Source: CAWBLP01 sp963789495 (GTDB lineage Bacteria > Pseudomonadota > Alphaproteobacteria > Acetobacterales > Acetobacteraceae). From it: a DNA stretch of 64,000 nucleotides. Position numbers and translations under genes: made by a program. The stretch spans positions 124,001-188,000 of the forward strand of contig CAWBLP010000018.1 of assembly GCA_963789495.1 (NCBI GenBank). The letters are read 5' to 3'. The notes below the pieces were generated by a model that saw nothing but the letters and a program-made list of their open reading frames with translations, did not search any database and was not told the DNA's origin. This document shows positions 16,393 through 28,100 of the stretch, piece by piece. Numbering within the stretch: position 1 is the stretch's first letter; every line of letters starts with the position of its first letter.

Positions 16393-17306
16393 AGCTGCAC
16401 CTCCATCGTCTGCAGTCGCCGCATCAGCAGGATGGTGAGCGGAATCAGCACCGGCAGCGCCGTCATCACCGCCGTCACACCCAGCTCCGGTCGGCCCCAG
16501 TCGAACGCCACACGGAAGCCGAACGTGGCCAGCACCTCGGTCTGCAGTGCCGGCGCACCGCTGGACACGAAATACGCAGTGGTGAAGTCGCCAACCGTCC
16601 ACAGCGTGGAGAGCAAGGTGCTGACCAGATAGAGATTGCCCAGCAGCGGGAACGTCACGAAGGTGAACCGGCGCAGGCCGCTGGCGCCATCCACGTCGGC
16701 CGCGTCGTAGATGTCCTGCGGGATGGCCATCCGACCGGCCATGAAGACCAGCGTCCAGAACGGCAGCCACTTCCAGATATAGGAGACAATGTTTGCGCCC
16801 ATCGCGAGCGGGTAGGAGTTGAACCAGATCGGGCCCTGGATGCCGAACAGCGTTTCCAGCGCGCTGTTCATGAAGCCACCATAGCCGATCAGCATCCAAT
16901 GCACCGACAGGAAAGCGGGCAACGCCGGCAGCGCCCAGGGCAGCATGAACAGGACCAGCAATCCCCTGACCCAGCGGCTCTTGCGCATGAAATAGCCCGA
17001 CAGCAGGAAGGCCAGGAACATCTTCACGTTCACGCCGACGCCGACCAGTAGCAACGTGTTCACGACGGTGAACTTGTAGTGCGGATCATCGAACAGGTCG
17101 CGATAGACCTGCGGATTGCTGCCCAGCCAGAGGCCGAACAGAACCGGATACACCACGAAGGCGAGGAACACCGCAACGTACGGCAGCAAGAACGCGATCG
17201 CCCAGGCGAACTCGGAGCCCTGTGGCCCGCCGGGCCAGGTCGGGCGCCACGACCGACGCATCGGCATGGTTCGGCCCATCGCAAGCGCCTGCTGCGTGCT
17301 GCTCAT
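16389..17306 (-). CDS. ABC sugar permease, MalF type (third copy)
   Basis: The 305-residue protein has six predicted transmembrane segments and the cytoplasmic EAA loop (MAIPQDIYDAADVDGASGLRRFTFVTFPLL) that contacts the ATPase. The start MSSTQQALAMG is shared with the two other MalF-like permeases in this cluster (MSVTQQA, MSGTQQA), showing recent common ancestry. It forms a translationally coupled pair with the MalG-like gene at 15513-16392 (ATGA overlap). A 287-bp gap upstream separates it from the previous permease and may contain a promoter. The substrate is probably a sugar or sugar acid, from the catabolic genes downstream. Confidence 0.88.
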   Translation of the reverse strand: MSSTQQALAMGRTMPMRRSWRPTWPGGPQGSEFAWAIAFLLPYVAVFLAFVVYPVLFGLWLGSNPQVYRDLFDDPHYKFTVVNTLLLVGVGVNVKMFLAFLLSGYFMRKSRWVRGLLVLFMLPWALPALPAFLSVHWMLIGYGGFMNSALETLFGIQGPIWFNSYPLAMGANIVSYIWKWLPFWTLVFMAGRMAIPQDIYDAADVDGASGLRRFTFVTFPLLGNLYLVSTLLSTLWTVGDFTTAYFVSSGAPALQTEVLATFGFRVAFDWGRPELGVTAVMTALPVLIPLTILLMRRLQTMEVQL

Positions 17307-17446
17307 ATTCGCCTCCCCAGCGCCGCATCACCGCGTCCTGGTGCTGCCGGCCGTCCTTGCTGCCGCCGGTAGCCGTTGGTGTTGCCAATTCCAGGCACCC
17401 CGCGCGGTCGTTCGGCGCTGTTCCGCGCCTTCGCTGATCGCCAAAG

Positions 17447-17476
17447 AGAGTAGCTGCACACTGATAGGATCAACAA
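17447..17476 (-). promoter_or_regulatory. Candidate sigma-70-like promoter ahead of the third MalF-like permease
   Basis: In the 287-bp gap between two permease genes, the minus strand reads TTGTTG (17476-17471), an 18-bp spacer, then TACTCT (17452-17447). This is a weak match to -35/-10 boxes. It would let the MalF-MalG pair and catabolic genes be transcribed independently of the first half of the cluster. Low confidence. Confidence 0.25.
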
Positions 17477-17593
17477 GCGCAAGGAACGCCACGATCAGCC
17501 GCCGGCACACGCAACCCGGCCGTCTTCCAACCGGTACCGGGACGAGCGAGCTTGGGGTCCGTGTTGACCGGCGCCGCTACGCGATGGACGCGG

Positions 17594-18502
17594 TCACAGC
17601 TGCACGCTCGATTTGCGCAATCTGAAGATCAGCAAGACCACGACCGGGATCAGCAGCGGCAGCGCCGAGAGCACCGCGGCAACGCCAAGCGGTGGATTGG
17701 CCAGCGTGAACGCATAGCGGATGCCGATGGTGGCCAGGACCTCGGTCGACATGGCCGGCCCGCCGCCCGAGATGAAATTCACCGCATTGAACTCACCCAG
17801 CGTCCAGATGGTCGAGAGCAACGTGCAGACGATATAGAGATTGGCCATCAGCGGGAACGTGATATGGCGGAATCTGTGCACAGCATTGGCGCCGTCCACC
17901 TCGGCCGCCTCGAAAAGTTCCTGCGGGATCGCCATCCGACCGGCCAGGAAGATCACCGTCCAGAACGGCAACTGCTTCCAGATGGTGGCGGCGATGTTCG
18001 CACCCATCGCGAGCCAGCGGTCGATCAGCCAAACCGGTCCGTCGATGTTGAACAGCACGGAAAGCGCGCTGTTGAGAAAACCCCAATGACCATTCAGCAT
18101 CCAGTGGATCGACATGAATGCCGGTAACGCCGGTGTCGCCCACGGCAGGATGAAGATCACCAGCAGCGCCTTGATCCACCACCGCTTGCGGATGAAGAAG
18201 CCCGACAACACGAAAGCCAGGGCCATCTTTACGTTCACGCTGACGCCGACGTAGACCAACGTGTTCATCACAGCCGTCCGATAGATCGGGCTGTCAAACA
18301 AATCAGCATACAGTGCCGGCCGGCTGCCCATCCAGAGTCCATAGCCGATGGGATACAGCACCAGCGCCAGAAAGACCGCCGCATAGGGCAACGCGAATGC
18401 GGTCGCCCAGGCCCATTCCGGGTCGCGGCGCCGGGCAGGGGCCCGTCGCCGCACGGAAGGCGTGAAGGGTCCCGCCGTAATGGCTTGCTGCGTGACGCTC
18501 AT
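17594..18502 (-). CDS. ABC sugar permease, MalF type (second copy, without its own MalG partner)
   Basis: The 302-residue protein starts MSVTQQAITAG and has the MalF-type layout: six membrane segments, RKRWWIKALLVIFILPWATPALPAFMSIHW in the middle, and the EAA loop MAIPQELFEAAEVDGANAVHRFRHITFPLM. It is close to the first copy (19428-20345) through most of its length. It lies 38 bp after a MalG-like gene, but no MalG gene follows it before the next MalF-like gene. It may share a MalG partner, or its own partner was lost. No frame break is seen. Confidence 0.87.
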   Translation of the reverse strand: MSVTQQAITAGPFTPSVRRRAPARRRDPEWAWATAFALPYAAVFLALVLYPIGYGLWMGSRPALYADLFDSPIYRTAVMNTLVYVGVSVNVKMALAFVLSGFFIRKRWWIKALLVIFILPWATPALPAFMSIHWMLNGHWGFLNSALSVLFNIDGPVWLIDRWLAMGANIAATIWKQLPFWTVIFLAGRMAIPQELFEAAEVDGANAVHRFRHITFPLMANLYIVCTLLSTIWTLGEFNAVNFISGGGPAMSTEVLATIGIRYAFTLANPPLGVAAVLSALPLLIPVVVLLIFRLRKSSVQL

Positions 18503-18540
18503 GCCCGTCGCCGCCGGGCCATAGGCCGTTGCTCGCGCAG

Positions 18541-19431
18541 CTAACCCTTTACACCGCCCATGGTCAGACCAGCCGCCATGTAGCGTCGGAACCCGTAGTA
18601 CAGGACGATCGGTGGAATTGAGTACAGGATGGCGGTGGCCATCATGAAGTTCCACGGCGACTCATCGCTGTTGAGGAACTGCGCCAGCGCGACCGCCACG
18701 GTCATGCTCTGCGGCGTCGACAGCAGCAGGAAGTTGTACAGGTACTCGTTCCATGCGAGCAGCAGTGCGTAGGTGCCGACGGCAACCAAGGCCGGTGCCA
18801 TCAACGGCAGGTAGATGCGGAAATACACCTGCAGCGGCGTGGCCCCGTCGATGCGCGCCAACTCGTCAAGCTCCATCGGGATCGACTTGCCGTACTGTGA
18901 AAAGATAAAAATCGCATACGGCGTAGCAAACGTCGTCAGTGCCAGGATCACTGACGAGAGATGATCGCTGAGGTTGTAGATCCCCATGATCCGGTACATC
19001 GGAATCGCCAGGAATGACGCCGGGATCACATAGGTCATCAACGCTGCGTTGGTCAGCATCCAGCCCTGCCGCAGATGCATGCGTCCGACCGTGAAGCTGG
19101 CCAACGAACCGATGAGCAATGTCAGGAACGTCACCGACAGACCCACGATGAAGCTGTTACCGAACTGATGCCAGAAGCGCGCGAGGTACCAGAAGTCCTG
19201 CGTGACCACGACACGGAACGCTTCCAGCGTCGGCGCCTCGGGATACAGCATTCCGCTGAAGATGGACTCATGGCTGTCGAGTGCGATCAGCCACATGTTG
19301 TAGATCGGCGCGAGCGACCAGACGATGATCACCAGGCCAATAAGCAGACATGCCGCTTCGACCGCGTAGCGCTGCAGCCGGTAGTGCAGCTTGGAATGCC
19401 GCCGCCCCGACCTGGCGATTGTCGCACTCAT
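18541..19431 (-). CDS. ABC sugar permease, MalG type (first copy)
   Basis: The 296-residue protein has an intact N-terminus (MSATIARSGRRHSKLHYRLQ) followed by six membrane segments. The EAA loop is ELDELARIDGATPLQVYFRIYLPLMAPAL and the C-terminus AGLTMGGVKG is identical to the second MalG-like copy. Its ATG overlaps the stop of the preceding MalF-like gene by four bases (ATGA), indicating coupled translation. It forms half of the membrane channel of a carbohydrate importer. Confidence 0.9.
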   Translation of the reverse strand: MSATIARSGRRHSKLHYRLQRYAVEAACLLIGLVIIVWSLAPIYNMWLIALDSHESIFSGMLYPEAPTLEAFRVVVTQDFWYLARFWHQFGNSFIVGLSVTFLTLLIGSLASFTVGRMHLRQGWMLTNAALMTYVIPASFLAIPMYRIMGIYNLSDHLSSVILALTTFATPYAIFIFSQYGKSIPMELDELARIDGATPLQVYFRIYLPLMAPALVAVGTYALLLAWNEYLYNFLLLSTPQSMTVAVALAQFLNSDESPWNFMMATAILYSIPPIVLYYGFRRYMAAGLTMGGVKG

Positions 19432-20345
19432 AGCTGGCCCTCCGACATACGAAGCTTGCGCATCAGCAGATAGACCAGCGGGATCAGAATCGGCAGCGCC
19501 GACATCACGGTGGCCACGCCTTGGTTGGGGATCCCGAGGGTGAAGGCGTAGCGGATGCCAAGCGTGGCAAGCACCTCGGTGGACATGGCCGGCCCGCCGC
19601 CGGACACGAAGAACGTCGAGTTGAAGTCACCGAGCGCGAAGACCATGTCGAGCAGCGTGCAGACCAGGTACAGGTTTGCCATCAGCGGCAGCGTCACATG
19701 CGCGAAGCGGCGCAGGCCGGTGGCGCCGTCCACTGCGGCAGCTTCGTAGAGCTCCTGTGGAACCGACATCCTGCCCGCCAGCAGGATCACCGTCCAGAAC
19801 GGCAGCGTCTTCCAGATATAGGCGCCGATGTTGGCGCCGAGCCCGGTCCAGCGCTCGTTCAGCCAGACCGGACCGTCGTAGTTGAACAGCTCGTACAATG
19901 TACTGTTCAACAGGCCCCAGGTGCCACTCAGGAACCAGTGGATCGACATGTAGGCCGGCAGCGCTGGGGTTGCCCATGGCAGGATGAAGACCACCAGCAG
20001 TGCCTTGTTCCACCAGCGCTTGCGGATGAAGAACCCCGACAGCAGGAAGGCGAGCACCAGCTTCAGGTTCACCCCGATGCCGACGTAGATCAAGGTGTTG
20101 GCCACCGTCATCAGGTAACGGGGGTCGGAGAACAGTTCCTGATACAGCGCCAGACTGCTGCCCATCCAGATGCCGAAGCCGATCGGATAGACGACGAAGG
20201 CGAGAAATATCGCAGCGTACGGCAGGGCGAAAGCGATCGCCCAGACATAATCCGCCCCGTGCAGTCCGCCAAACATCGCGCGTCTCGCCGGGCGAACCCC
20301 GGCGAAACCACGACCGACGGCGACTGCCTGCTGTGTGCCGCTCAT
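19428..20345 (-). CDS. ABC sugar permease, MalF type (first copy)
   Basis: The 305-residue protein starts MSGTQQAVAVGRG and shows the MalF-type fold with the EAA loop MSVPQELYEAAAVDGATGLRRFAHVTLPLM. It begins 16 bp after the stop of the solute-binding-protein gene, so it belongs to the same transcript. It is most similar to the permease at 17594-18502 by eye (shared GFFIRKRWWNKALLVVFILPWATPALPAYMSIHW). The importer needs an ATPase of the MalK/UgpC type, which is not in this window. Confidence 0.9.
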   Translation of the reverse strand: MSGTQQAVAVGRGFAGVRPARRAMFGGLHGADYVWAIAFALPYAAIFLAFVVYPIGFGIWMGSSLALYQELFSDPRYLMTVANTLIYVGIGVNLKLVLAFLLSGFFIRKRWWNKALLVVFILPWATPALPAYMSIHWFLSGTWGLLNSTLYELFNYDGPVWLNERWTGLGANIGAYIWKTLPFWTVILLAGRMSVPQELYEAAAVDGATGLRRFAHVTLPLMANLYLVCTLLDMVFALGDFNSTFFVSGGGPAMSTEVLATLGIRYAFTLGIPNQGVATVMSALPILIPLVYLLMRKLRMSEGQL

Positions 20346-20361
20346 GCTCGCCTCGCCTTAG

Positions 20362-21745
20362 CTAGAAGGTGACCTTGGCGAAGATTTCCTCGGCGCGCTT
20401 GATCGCCTTGTCGACCGCCGCCTGCACCTTCATGTCGTTCTTGATGACATCGGCGCAGGCCTGGGTCCAAAGCTGCTCGGCGGCAACCTGACCCCAGGCT
20501 GGATTGAACCCGTAATAGTTGGCCATGGTCGGCTTCAGCACGCCCAGCGTCACATAGGTCTTGCGGAACGGATCCTTGGGATCCAGCCACCAGGGATCAC
20601 TCTTTACGACCTCCGCCATCGGCGGCACCCAACGGCCCAGGCCACCCTTCAGGTTCTCGTTCAGCACCTGCGGCTGCATGAAGTATTTCATGAAATCCTT
20701 GGCCACTTCGACATTCTTCGCACCCTTGGGGACGAAGCCGCCGCCGGCGCCGAGCTGGTTGGGCATGAATTTGCCGTCGTTACCATTGGGATAGCCCGTT
20801 ATGGCCATCTCGTGGTAATAAGCCTCCTCTTTCTTAATCGACGCCAGTTCGGTGGACAGCGTGCCGTCGAAATCCATCACGAACAGCTGTTCGTGATAAC
20901 CGTTGTTGTCGTCGGCGTCATTCCAGCTCAGCGCTTCGGGCGGCACGAACCCGTCCTTGTACATTTTGGTCATGAAGTTGACCGAATGCTCCGCCGCGGC
21001 ACGCACCTTCGGATCGTCCGTGTGCAATTTGCCGTCAGGGGTCACGATGCCGCCGCCGCCATTGGCGATCATCATGTGGTTGAACAGGTTGTTGCTGTCG
21101 TTCGGCCCGACGGTGGTGATCTGCAGGCCGCAGCCGTAGATCTTGCGGTACCGCCTGTCCTTCTTGCGAAGCTCGGTCTGCACCGGCTTGAAGAACTCCC
21201 AGGTACTTGTCCCAGGTATCCGGCAGGTCCGACATCTTGAAGCCGGCCTTCTGGACCAGGTTAGCCCAGACATGGAACGGCGTAGCCCCTTGCTTGACCG
21301 GGCAAAGATAGAAGGCCCGCTTCTTTGTGACGCTGTTGTAGAAGCTGGAGTTCAGCACTGCGCTTTCGGTCAACTTCGACTTCTGCGTCTCGACGACATC
21401 GCTCACGTCGACCAGCTTATCGTTCCAGGCGTTCCAGGGCAGGATCGTCGTGGGTGCATCATGGAAGATCAGGTCCGGGACATCGCCACTGGTCAGGGCG
21501 GAGATCGCCTTCTGGTTCAGCGCCATGAACGGCATGGAGCTGAGCGCGATCTTGTTCCCGCTGAGTTTCTCGTAGTCCGCGACGGTCTTGCGGAATGCCT
21601 CGTCCTCCGCCGGGACGAACCCCTGCGTAGCCCAAACAACGGCCGACTTGGCTTGTGCGTTGGCAATATACGGACGCGCTAATGGCCCAGCGATCGCGAG
21701 TCCCAAGGAACCGCGAATAACTGCGCGTCGGTGCATGGATACCAT
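20362..21745 (-). CDS. Extracellular sugar-binding protein of an ABC importer, one frame break
   Basis: The first frame starts MVSMHRRAVIRGSLGLAIAGPLARPYIANAQA, a signal peptide with a twin-Arg-like motif, and continues through AVVWATQGFVPAEDEAFRKTVADYEKLSGNKI, the N-terminal lobe of a family 1 solute-binding protein. The second frame carries the rest to EEIFAKVTF. The switch is at about 21198-21202 in TWDKY-WEFFKPVQ: one extra C in TACCTGGGAG explains it. Corrected length is 460 residues. The start at 21745 follows GGGAGG with eight bases spacing. It captures the substrate in the periplasm for the downstream permeases. A sequence error is as likely as a true pseudogene. Confidence 0.87.
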
Positions 21746-21924
21746 GCCCGTTACCTCCCTATTCTGCCGAGCGTCTAGGCCCGTGCAAATTATGATTTCG
21801 ACCCGGTCAGGCTGCGCTACGGCCAAACGCAAGGTCAAATGCTTTGTCGCCCATCCCGGGCTTATCACGAACTCGTGACTCCTTTCTGTTTCAGTAACGC
21901 GCCCCGGTATCAATTTTGCCATTC

Positions 21925-21962
21925 CAGGGGAAATAGCATAAGATAAAGCATAATATAATCAA
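21925..21962 (-). promoter_or_regulatory. AT-rich promoter-like segment ahead of the sugar cluster
   Basis: Between the end of the efflux operon and the binding-protein gene lies a markedly AT-rich island in otherwise GC-rich DNA. On the minus strand it reads TTGATT, 16 bases, then TATGCT. This resembles a sigma-70 promoter for the transport and catabolic genes. Its transcript would have a leader of about 180 bases. No operator palindrome was identified. Confidence 0.4.
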
Positions 21963-22001
21963 TGCCTTAGTTTCGCCCAATTGCTGCAGCGCGCAAAACC
22001 G

Positions 22002-25000
22002 CTATTCCGCCGCGTGCGGCAAGATGATGGGCGGACGCCGCCCGGCCAGCCGCTCCAGCGCCAGGTACACCACCGGCGTCGTATACAGGGTCAGTACCTT
22101 GTGACACTATTAGTCCGCCGACAATCGAAATGCCCAACGGCCGGCGCAGCTCCCACCCGGTGCCGAACGCCAGTGCCAGCGGCAGCGCTCCCAGCAACGC
22201 GGCCAGCGTGGTCATCATAATCGGGCGGAACCGCTCCAGACAGGCAGCGTGAATCGCGTCCGCCGGAGTCATCCCGTGCTGTCGTTCCGCCTCCAGCGCA
22301 AAATCGACCAGCATGATGCCGTTCTTCTTCACGATGCCCATCAGCAGCACGATGCCGATCATGCTCATGATCGACAGATCGGTGCCGGTGATCAGCAGCG
22401 CCAGCAACGCACCCAGCCCAGCGGATGGCAGGGTGGAGATGATGGTCAGCGGATGCAGCAGGCTTTCGTACAGCACGCCCAGGACGATGTAGATCGCAAT
22501 GAGGGCAGCGCCGATCAGCAGCGGTTGCGACGACAGTGACTGCTGAAGCCATTTGGCGTTGCCGGCGAATTCCGTGCGTACCTCCGCCGGCATGCGCAGA
22601 TCCCGCGCGGCCTGCTCCACCGCCTGTTCCGCCGTGCCGAGCGCTTCCCCAGGCGCGAGATTGAAGCTGAGCGTGGCGGCGGGAAACTGCCCCTGGTGGC
22701 GCACCGCCAGCGGCGACGTGCCGCGTTCGAAATGCGCGACGGCCGATAGCGGCACCTGCTTGCCGCCCGACGCCGCCACGTAGATGCGGTCCAGCAAAGA
22801 CGGGTCGGTCTGCAACCTGGGATCGATCTCCAGCACCACCTTGTACTGGTTGCGTTGCGTATAGATGGTGGAGATCTGCCGTTGCGCATACGCATTGTTC
22901 AACGCGTTGTCGACATCGGTGGTCCGCACGCCCAGACGCGCGGCCGCATCCCGATCGATTACCACATTCGCCTGCGGGCCGGCGCGATCCTGGTCGGAGG
23001 TGACATCGGCGATGCCTGCAGTCTGCTTCAGCCGGTCCTCCAACAGGAGCGCCCAGTGCCGCAACAGACCTACATCCGGTGCAATCACCACGAACTGGAA
23101 TTGCGAGCCGCCCTGGCGTCCACCGCCGCGTAGATCCTGCGCCGAGAACAGGAACGCCTGGACACCGCCGATCCGGGCCAGCGGAGCGCGCAGGCGGGCG
23201 ATCACCTGTTCGGACGAGGCGGCGCGGTCCGGCTTCAGGGTCACGGTCATCGAGCCGCGATTCATCGTGCTCCAGCCACTGGACACGCCGACGGTGGAGC
23301 TGACGGTGGCAACCGCGGGATCGGCCAGGATCACGTCGACCGCCTTGCGCTGCAGCTGCTCCATTGTCTTGAACGACACATCCGGCGAGGCCAGCGTGGA
23401 GCCCATCAGCATGCCGGTGTCCTGGATCGGCATGAAACCCTTCGGCACGACGGTATACAGCCGCACCGTCAGCACGATGGTGAACAGCATCACCAGCAGC
23501 ATGAAGGCGCGATGTGCCAGTGCCCAATCCAGCGTCCAGGTATAAAAACGCTGCGTGCCGGACAGGGCACGGTCCAGCACCCGCCACACCCGGCCATGCT
23601 TCGCATCGTGCGCTTCCGGTTTCATCCAGCGGCCGCAGATCATCGGCGTCAGCGTCAGCGACACGGCCGCGGACACCGCGATGGCCAGCGTCATCGTCAT
23701 GGCGAACTCATGGAACAGCCGCCCCATGATGCCGCCCATGAAGATCAGCGGAATGAACACGGCGACCAGCGACAGGCTGATCGACATCACGGTGAAACCG
23801 ATCTGCCGCGCGCCGAGCACGGCCGCGCGCATCGGCGTCATGCCGCGCTCCCCATGGCGCACGATGTTCTCGATCATCACGATTGCATCGTCGACCACGA
23901 AGCCGACCGAGACGGTCAGCGCCATCAGCGAGAAGTTGTCGATCGTGTAACCGAGGAACCACATGCCAGCGAGCGTGCCGCAGATCGACAGCGGCACCGT
24001 CACCGCGGCGGCGACGGTCGGGATCAGCCGGCGCATGAACATGACCACGACCATCAGCACCAGGCCGATGGTCAGCATCATGGTGTACTGCACGTCCGCG
24101 ACGCTGGCACGGATCGTCGTGGTACGGTCGGACACCACGGTCACGCCGATGTCCGGCGGCAGCCAGGACCGCAGCTGCGGCAGCAGCGCGCGCACCCTGT
24201 CCACCGTTTCGATGACGTTCGCACCGGATTCCTTGCTCACCGTCAGCAGGATCGCCGGCTGCCGTCCGCTCCATGCCGCGAGCCTTGTGTTGGCGGTGGC
24301 ATTGATCACCGTGGCGACGTCGGACAGCCGCAGCACCGCGCCGTTGCCGGCCGTCAGCACCAGCGGTGCATACTGGTCGGCCTGGGAAATCTGCCCGTTC
24401 AGCCCGATGGTCTCGGCCCGGCGTGGCCCCTGGAACGACCCGGTCGGCCCCAGCACATTGGTGCCGCGGATCGCGGTGTAGACGTCCTGCGCGGACAGGC
24501 CGGCGGCGGCGAGCCGCACCGGGTCGAGCTGCACCCGCACCGCCGGCTTCTCGGCACCGTTCACCGTCACCTGCGACACGCCTTCCACCTGCGACAGGCG
24601 CTGTGCCAGCGTGGTGTCCGCCGCATCGTAGATCTGCGCCGTGGTCAGCGTGTCGGACGACAGCGCGATGGTCATGATCGGCGCATCGGCCGGGTTGAAT
24701 TTTCGATAGTGCGGCCGGGTCGGCAGGTCGCTGGGCAGATCGGCGGTGGCGGCATTGATCGCCGCCTGAACATCGTGCGCCGCGCCGTTGATGTCGCGAT
24801 CGATGTCGAACTGCACCACGACCGACGTGTTGCCGATCGACGAGGTCGAGGTGATCTCGGTGACCCCGGCGATCTCCCCCAGCCGGCGTTCCAGCGGCGC
24901 GGCCACGGAATTGGCCATCGTTTCGGGATCGGCGCCCGGCCGCCCCGCCATTACCACGATCGTCGGGATGTCCACGCTGGGCAGCGCCGCCACCGGCAGG

Positions 25001-25092
25001 AACCGGTAGGCGACGATGCCGGACAGCAGCATGCCGATCGCCAGCAGCATGGTGGCGACCGGACGCGCGATAAAGGGCGCCGAGAAGTTCAT
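22002..25092 (-). CDS. RND multidrug efflux permease (MdtC/MdtB-like, second pump), frame break near the C-terminus
   Basis: The protein is an HAE1-type RND pump of about 1029 residues. It opens MNFSAPFIARPVATMLLAIGMLLSG, has the proton-relay Asp pair in VGFVVDDAIVMIENI (TM4), and the repeat FxxGIVKKNGIMLVDFALEAER in the second half. Near the end the frame reads GGLIVSQ and then leaves homology. Removing one A in TCACAAGGTACTG (about 22098-22101) restores SQVLTLYTTPVVYLALERL and a stop at 22002. As sequenced, a different frame runs to 21967. It is the last gene of the efflux operon, 40 bp after the first RND gene. Two RND pumps in tandem recall MdtB-MdtC, which act as a heterotrimer. Confidence 0.88.
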
Positions 25093-25132
25093 CCCTCGTC
25101 CCGCCGCCCGCGCGCGGTGACAGGATGCAGCG

Positions 25133-28100
25133 TCATTCCGCGGCCGCCGGTTCGGGCGCCCTCGGTCCGCTGAAGCGCAGCCGCAACCTCTCGAACGTCA
25201 GGTAGATCGCCGGCGTCGTGTACAGCGTCAGGAACTGCGACAGCAGCAGCCCGCCGATGATGGTGACACCCAGCGGCCAACGCAGCTCCGACCCCGCCCC
25301 GTGCCCCAGTACCAGCGGCAGGGCGCCCAGCAACGCCGCCATCGTGGTCATCATGATCGGGCGGAATCGCAGCAGGCATGCCTCGCGCATCGCATCTTCC
25401 GGCGCCATGGTGCCGCTGCGCTCCGCATCCAGCGCAAAATCCACCATCATGATGGCGTTCTTCTTCACGATCCCCATCAGCAGCACGATGCCGACCAGCG
25501 CCACCAGCGACAGGTCGATGCCGCACACCATCAGCGCGAGCAGTGCGCCGATGCCGGCCGATGGCAGCGTGGACAGGATCGTTACCGGATGGATCCAGCT
25601 TTCGTACAACACGCCCAGCACGATGTAGATCACCACCACCGCGGCGCCGATCAGCCACGGCTCCGCCGCCAGCGACTTCTGGAACTCCGCCGCATCGCCC
25701 GAATAAGTCCCGCTGATCGTATCCGGCATGCCGATCGTCTGCTCGGCCTGCGCCACTGCATCCACCGCCTCACCCAGCGAGTATCCCGGCGCCAGGTTGA
25801 AGCTCAGCGTCACCGACGGGAACTGCATCTGATGTGTCACCACCAGCGGCGCGACGGTCCGTTCGATGGTGGCGATCTCGGTCAGCGGCACCTGCGCGCC
25901 GTTCAGGCCGGGCACCCGCAACAGGCGCAGCGAGTTCGGATCGGCCTGCCAGGACGGATCGGCTTCCAGGATCACGCGATACTGGTTGGCCTGGCCGAAG
26001 ATGGTGGAGATCTGCCGCTGGCCGAACGCGTCGTACAGCGTATCCTGCATCTCCTGCATCGACACGCCGAGCCGCATGGCGGCGGCGCGGTCGACATTGA
26101 TCATTGTGCGGAAGCCGTTGTTCTGCTGGTCGCTGGCCACGTCACGCAGACCGGGCACCTGCGCGAGCTGATGCAGCAGCCGCGGCGCCCAGGTGGCGAG
26201 CTCCGCAGGATCAGTGTCCATCAGCGTGTACTGGTACTGGGTGCGGCTGACCCGCGTGCCGATCTGGATATCCTGCACCGGCTGGAAATACGCGGTGATG
26301 CCGGGGATGTCCGCGATCGCCTGCTGCATGCGCGCGATCACCTCGGGCGCGGGATCGCGCTGGCTGATCGGCTTCAGCGCCATGGTCAGCCGCCCGGCAT
26401 TCGGCGTGGCATTGATCGAGCCGGAGCCGACGAACGACACCACACCGGTGACGGCCGGGTCCTTGCGCAGCCGTTCGGCCAGCTCGTTCTGCAAGGTCAG
26501 CAAGCGGGGGATGGAGACGTTCTGCGCCGCCTCGGTCACCGCGATGATCACGCCGGTGTCCTGCTGCGGCAGAAAGCCTTTCGGCACGATCGCGTACAGT
26601 CCGATCGTGCCAATCAGCGTTGCACCCGCAACCACCAGCATCAGCGTCTCATGGCGGAACGTCCACGCCAGGCTGCGACGATAGCCGGCCAGCAGCCACT
26701 CGAACGCAGCCTCGGAGGCGCGGGCGATGCGGCCGGGATGTTCGTCGCGCGCCGGGCGCAGCAGACGGCCGCACATCATCGGGGTCAAGGTCAGCGACAC
26801 CACGGCGGAGACGATCACCGCGACCGACAGGGTGACGGCGAATTCCTCGAACAGCCGGCCGACCACGCCGGTCATGAACAGCAGCGGAATGAACACGGCG
26901 ATCAGCGACACCGTCAGCGACACGATGGTGAAGCCGATCTGCGCCGCGCCGCGATAGGCCGCCTGCAACGGGCGCATGCCCTGCTCGATATAGCGCACCA
27001 CGTTCTCGATCATCACGATGGCGTCGTCGACCACGAAGCCGGTCGCGACGGTCAGTGCCATCAGCGACAGATTGTCGAGCCCGTAGCCCAGTTGCTGCAT
27101 CACGCCGAATGTGCCGATCAGCGAAAGCGGCAGCGCGACGGCGGGGATCAGCGTGGCACGGAGCGAGCGCAGGAACAGGAAAATCACCAGCACCACCAGC
27201 ACCACCGAGATGATCAACGTGTACTGCACATCGCGCACGGAGGCGCGGATGGTCTCGGTGCGGTCGGTGACGATGGTGAGGTGGATGCCGGTGGGGATCG
27301 CGGATTGCAGCTTGGGCAGCGCGGCCTTCAGACGCTCCACCGTCTGCACGATGTTCGCGCCCGGCTGGCGCTGGATGTCCAGCACCACGGCCGGGGTGCC
27401 GTCATAGCGCGCGGCGACGCGGTCGTTCTCCACGCCGTTGACCACCTTGCCGACGGCGGACAGGCGCACCGGTGCGTTGTTGCGCCAGGCGATGATCAGG
27501 TTCTTGTAGGCATCGGCATCGACCAACTGATCGTTGGCGCCCAGCGCGAAGGCCAGGCGAGGTCCGTCGAAGCCGCCCTTCGCGCCATTGGCGTTGGCGG
27601 CAGCGACGGCGGTACGCACGTCCTCCATCGACAGGCCATAGGCGGCGAGCCGTGCCGGATCGACGCGCACGCGCACGGCCGGACGCATATGGCCCTGCAC
27701 CGTGACGCGGCCGACACCGTCGATCTCCGATAGTTTCGGTTGCAACAACGTGTCGGCGGCGTCGCTGACCCGGTCGATCGGCAGGGTGTCGGAGGTCAGC
27801 GCCAGGGTCAGGATCGGCGCATCGGCTGGGTTCACCTTGGCGTAGGTCGGCGGATACGGAAGGTTGGCGGGCAGCGTGCCGGCGGCGGCGTTGATCGCCG
27901 CCTGCACGTCCTGCGCGGCCGAATCCATCGCGCGGTCGAGGCCGAATTGGAGCGTGATCTGGCTGGTGCCTTCGCTGCTTTGCGAGGTCATCAGCACCAG
28001 GCCGGGGATCTGGCCGAATTGCCGTTCCAGCGACGCGGTGATCAGAGTTTCCACGGTTTCGGGCCCGGCGCCGGGAAGCTGCGTGGTGACCTCGATGGTG

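Noticed and set aside
23512..25173. 553-codon plus-strand open frame
   Set aside because: It is antisense to the second RND pump gene; same reasoning as above.
25301..27733. 810-codon plus-strand open frame
   Set aside because: It lies opposite a complete RND pump gene and has a composition (His, Arg, Gln, Asp) typical of antisense frames in high-GC DNA.
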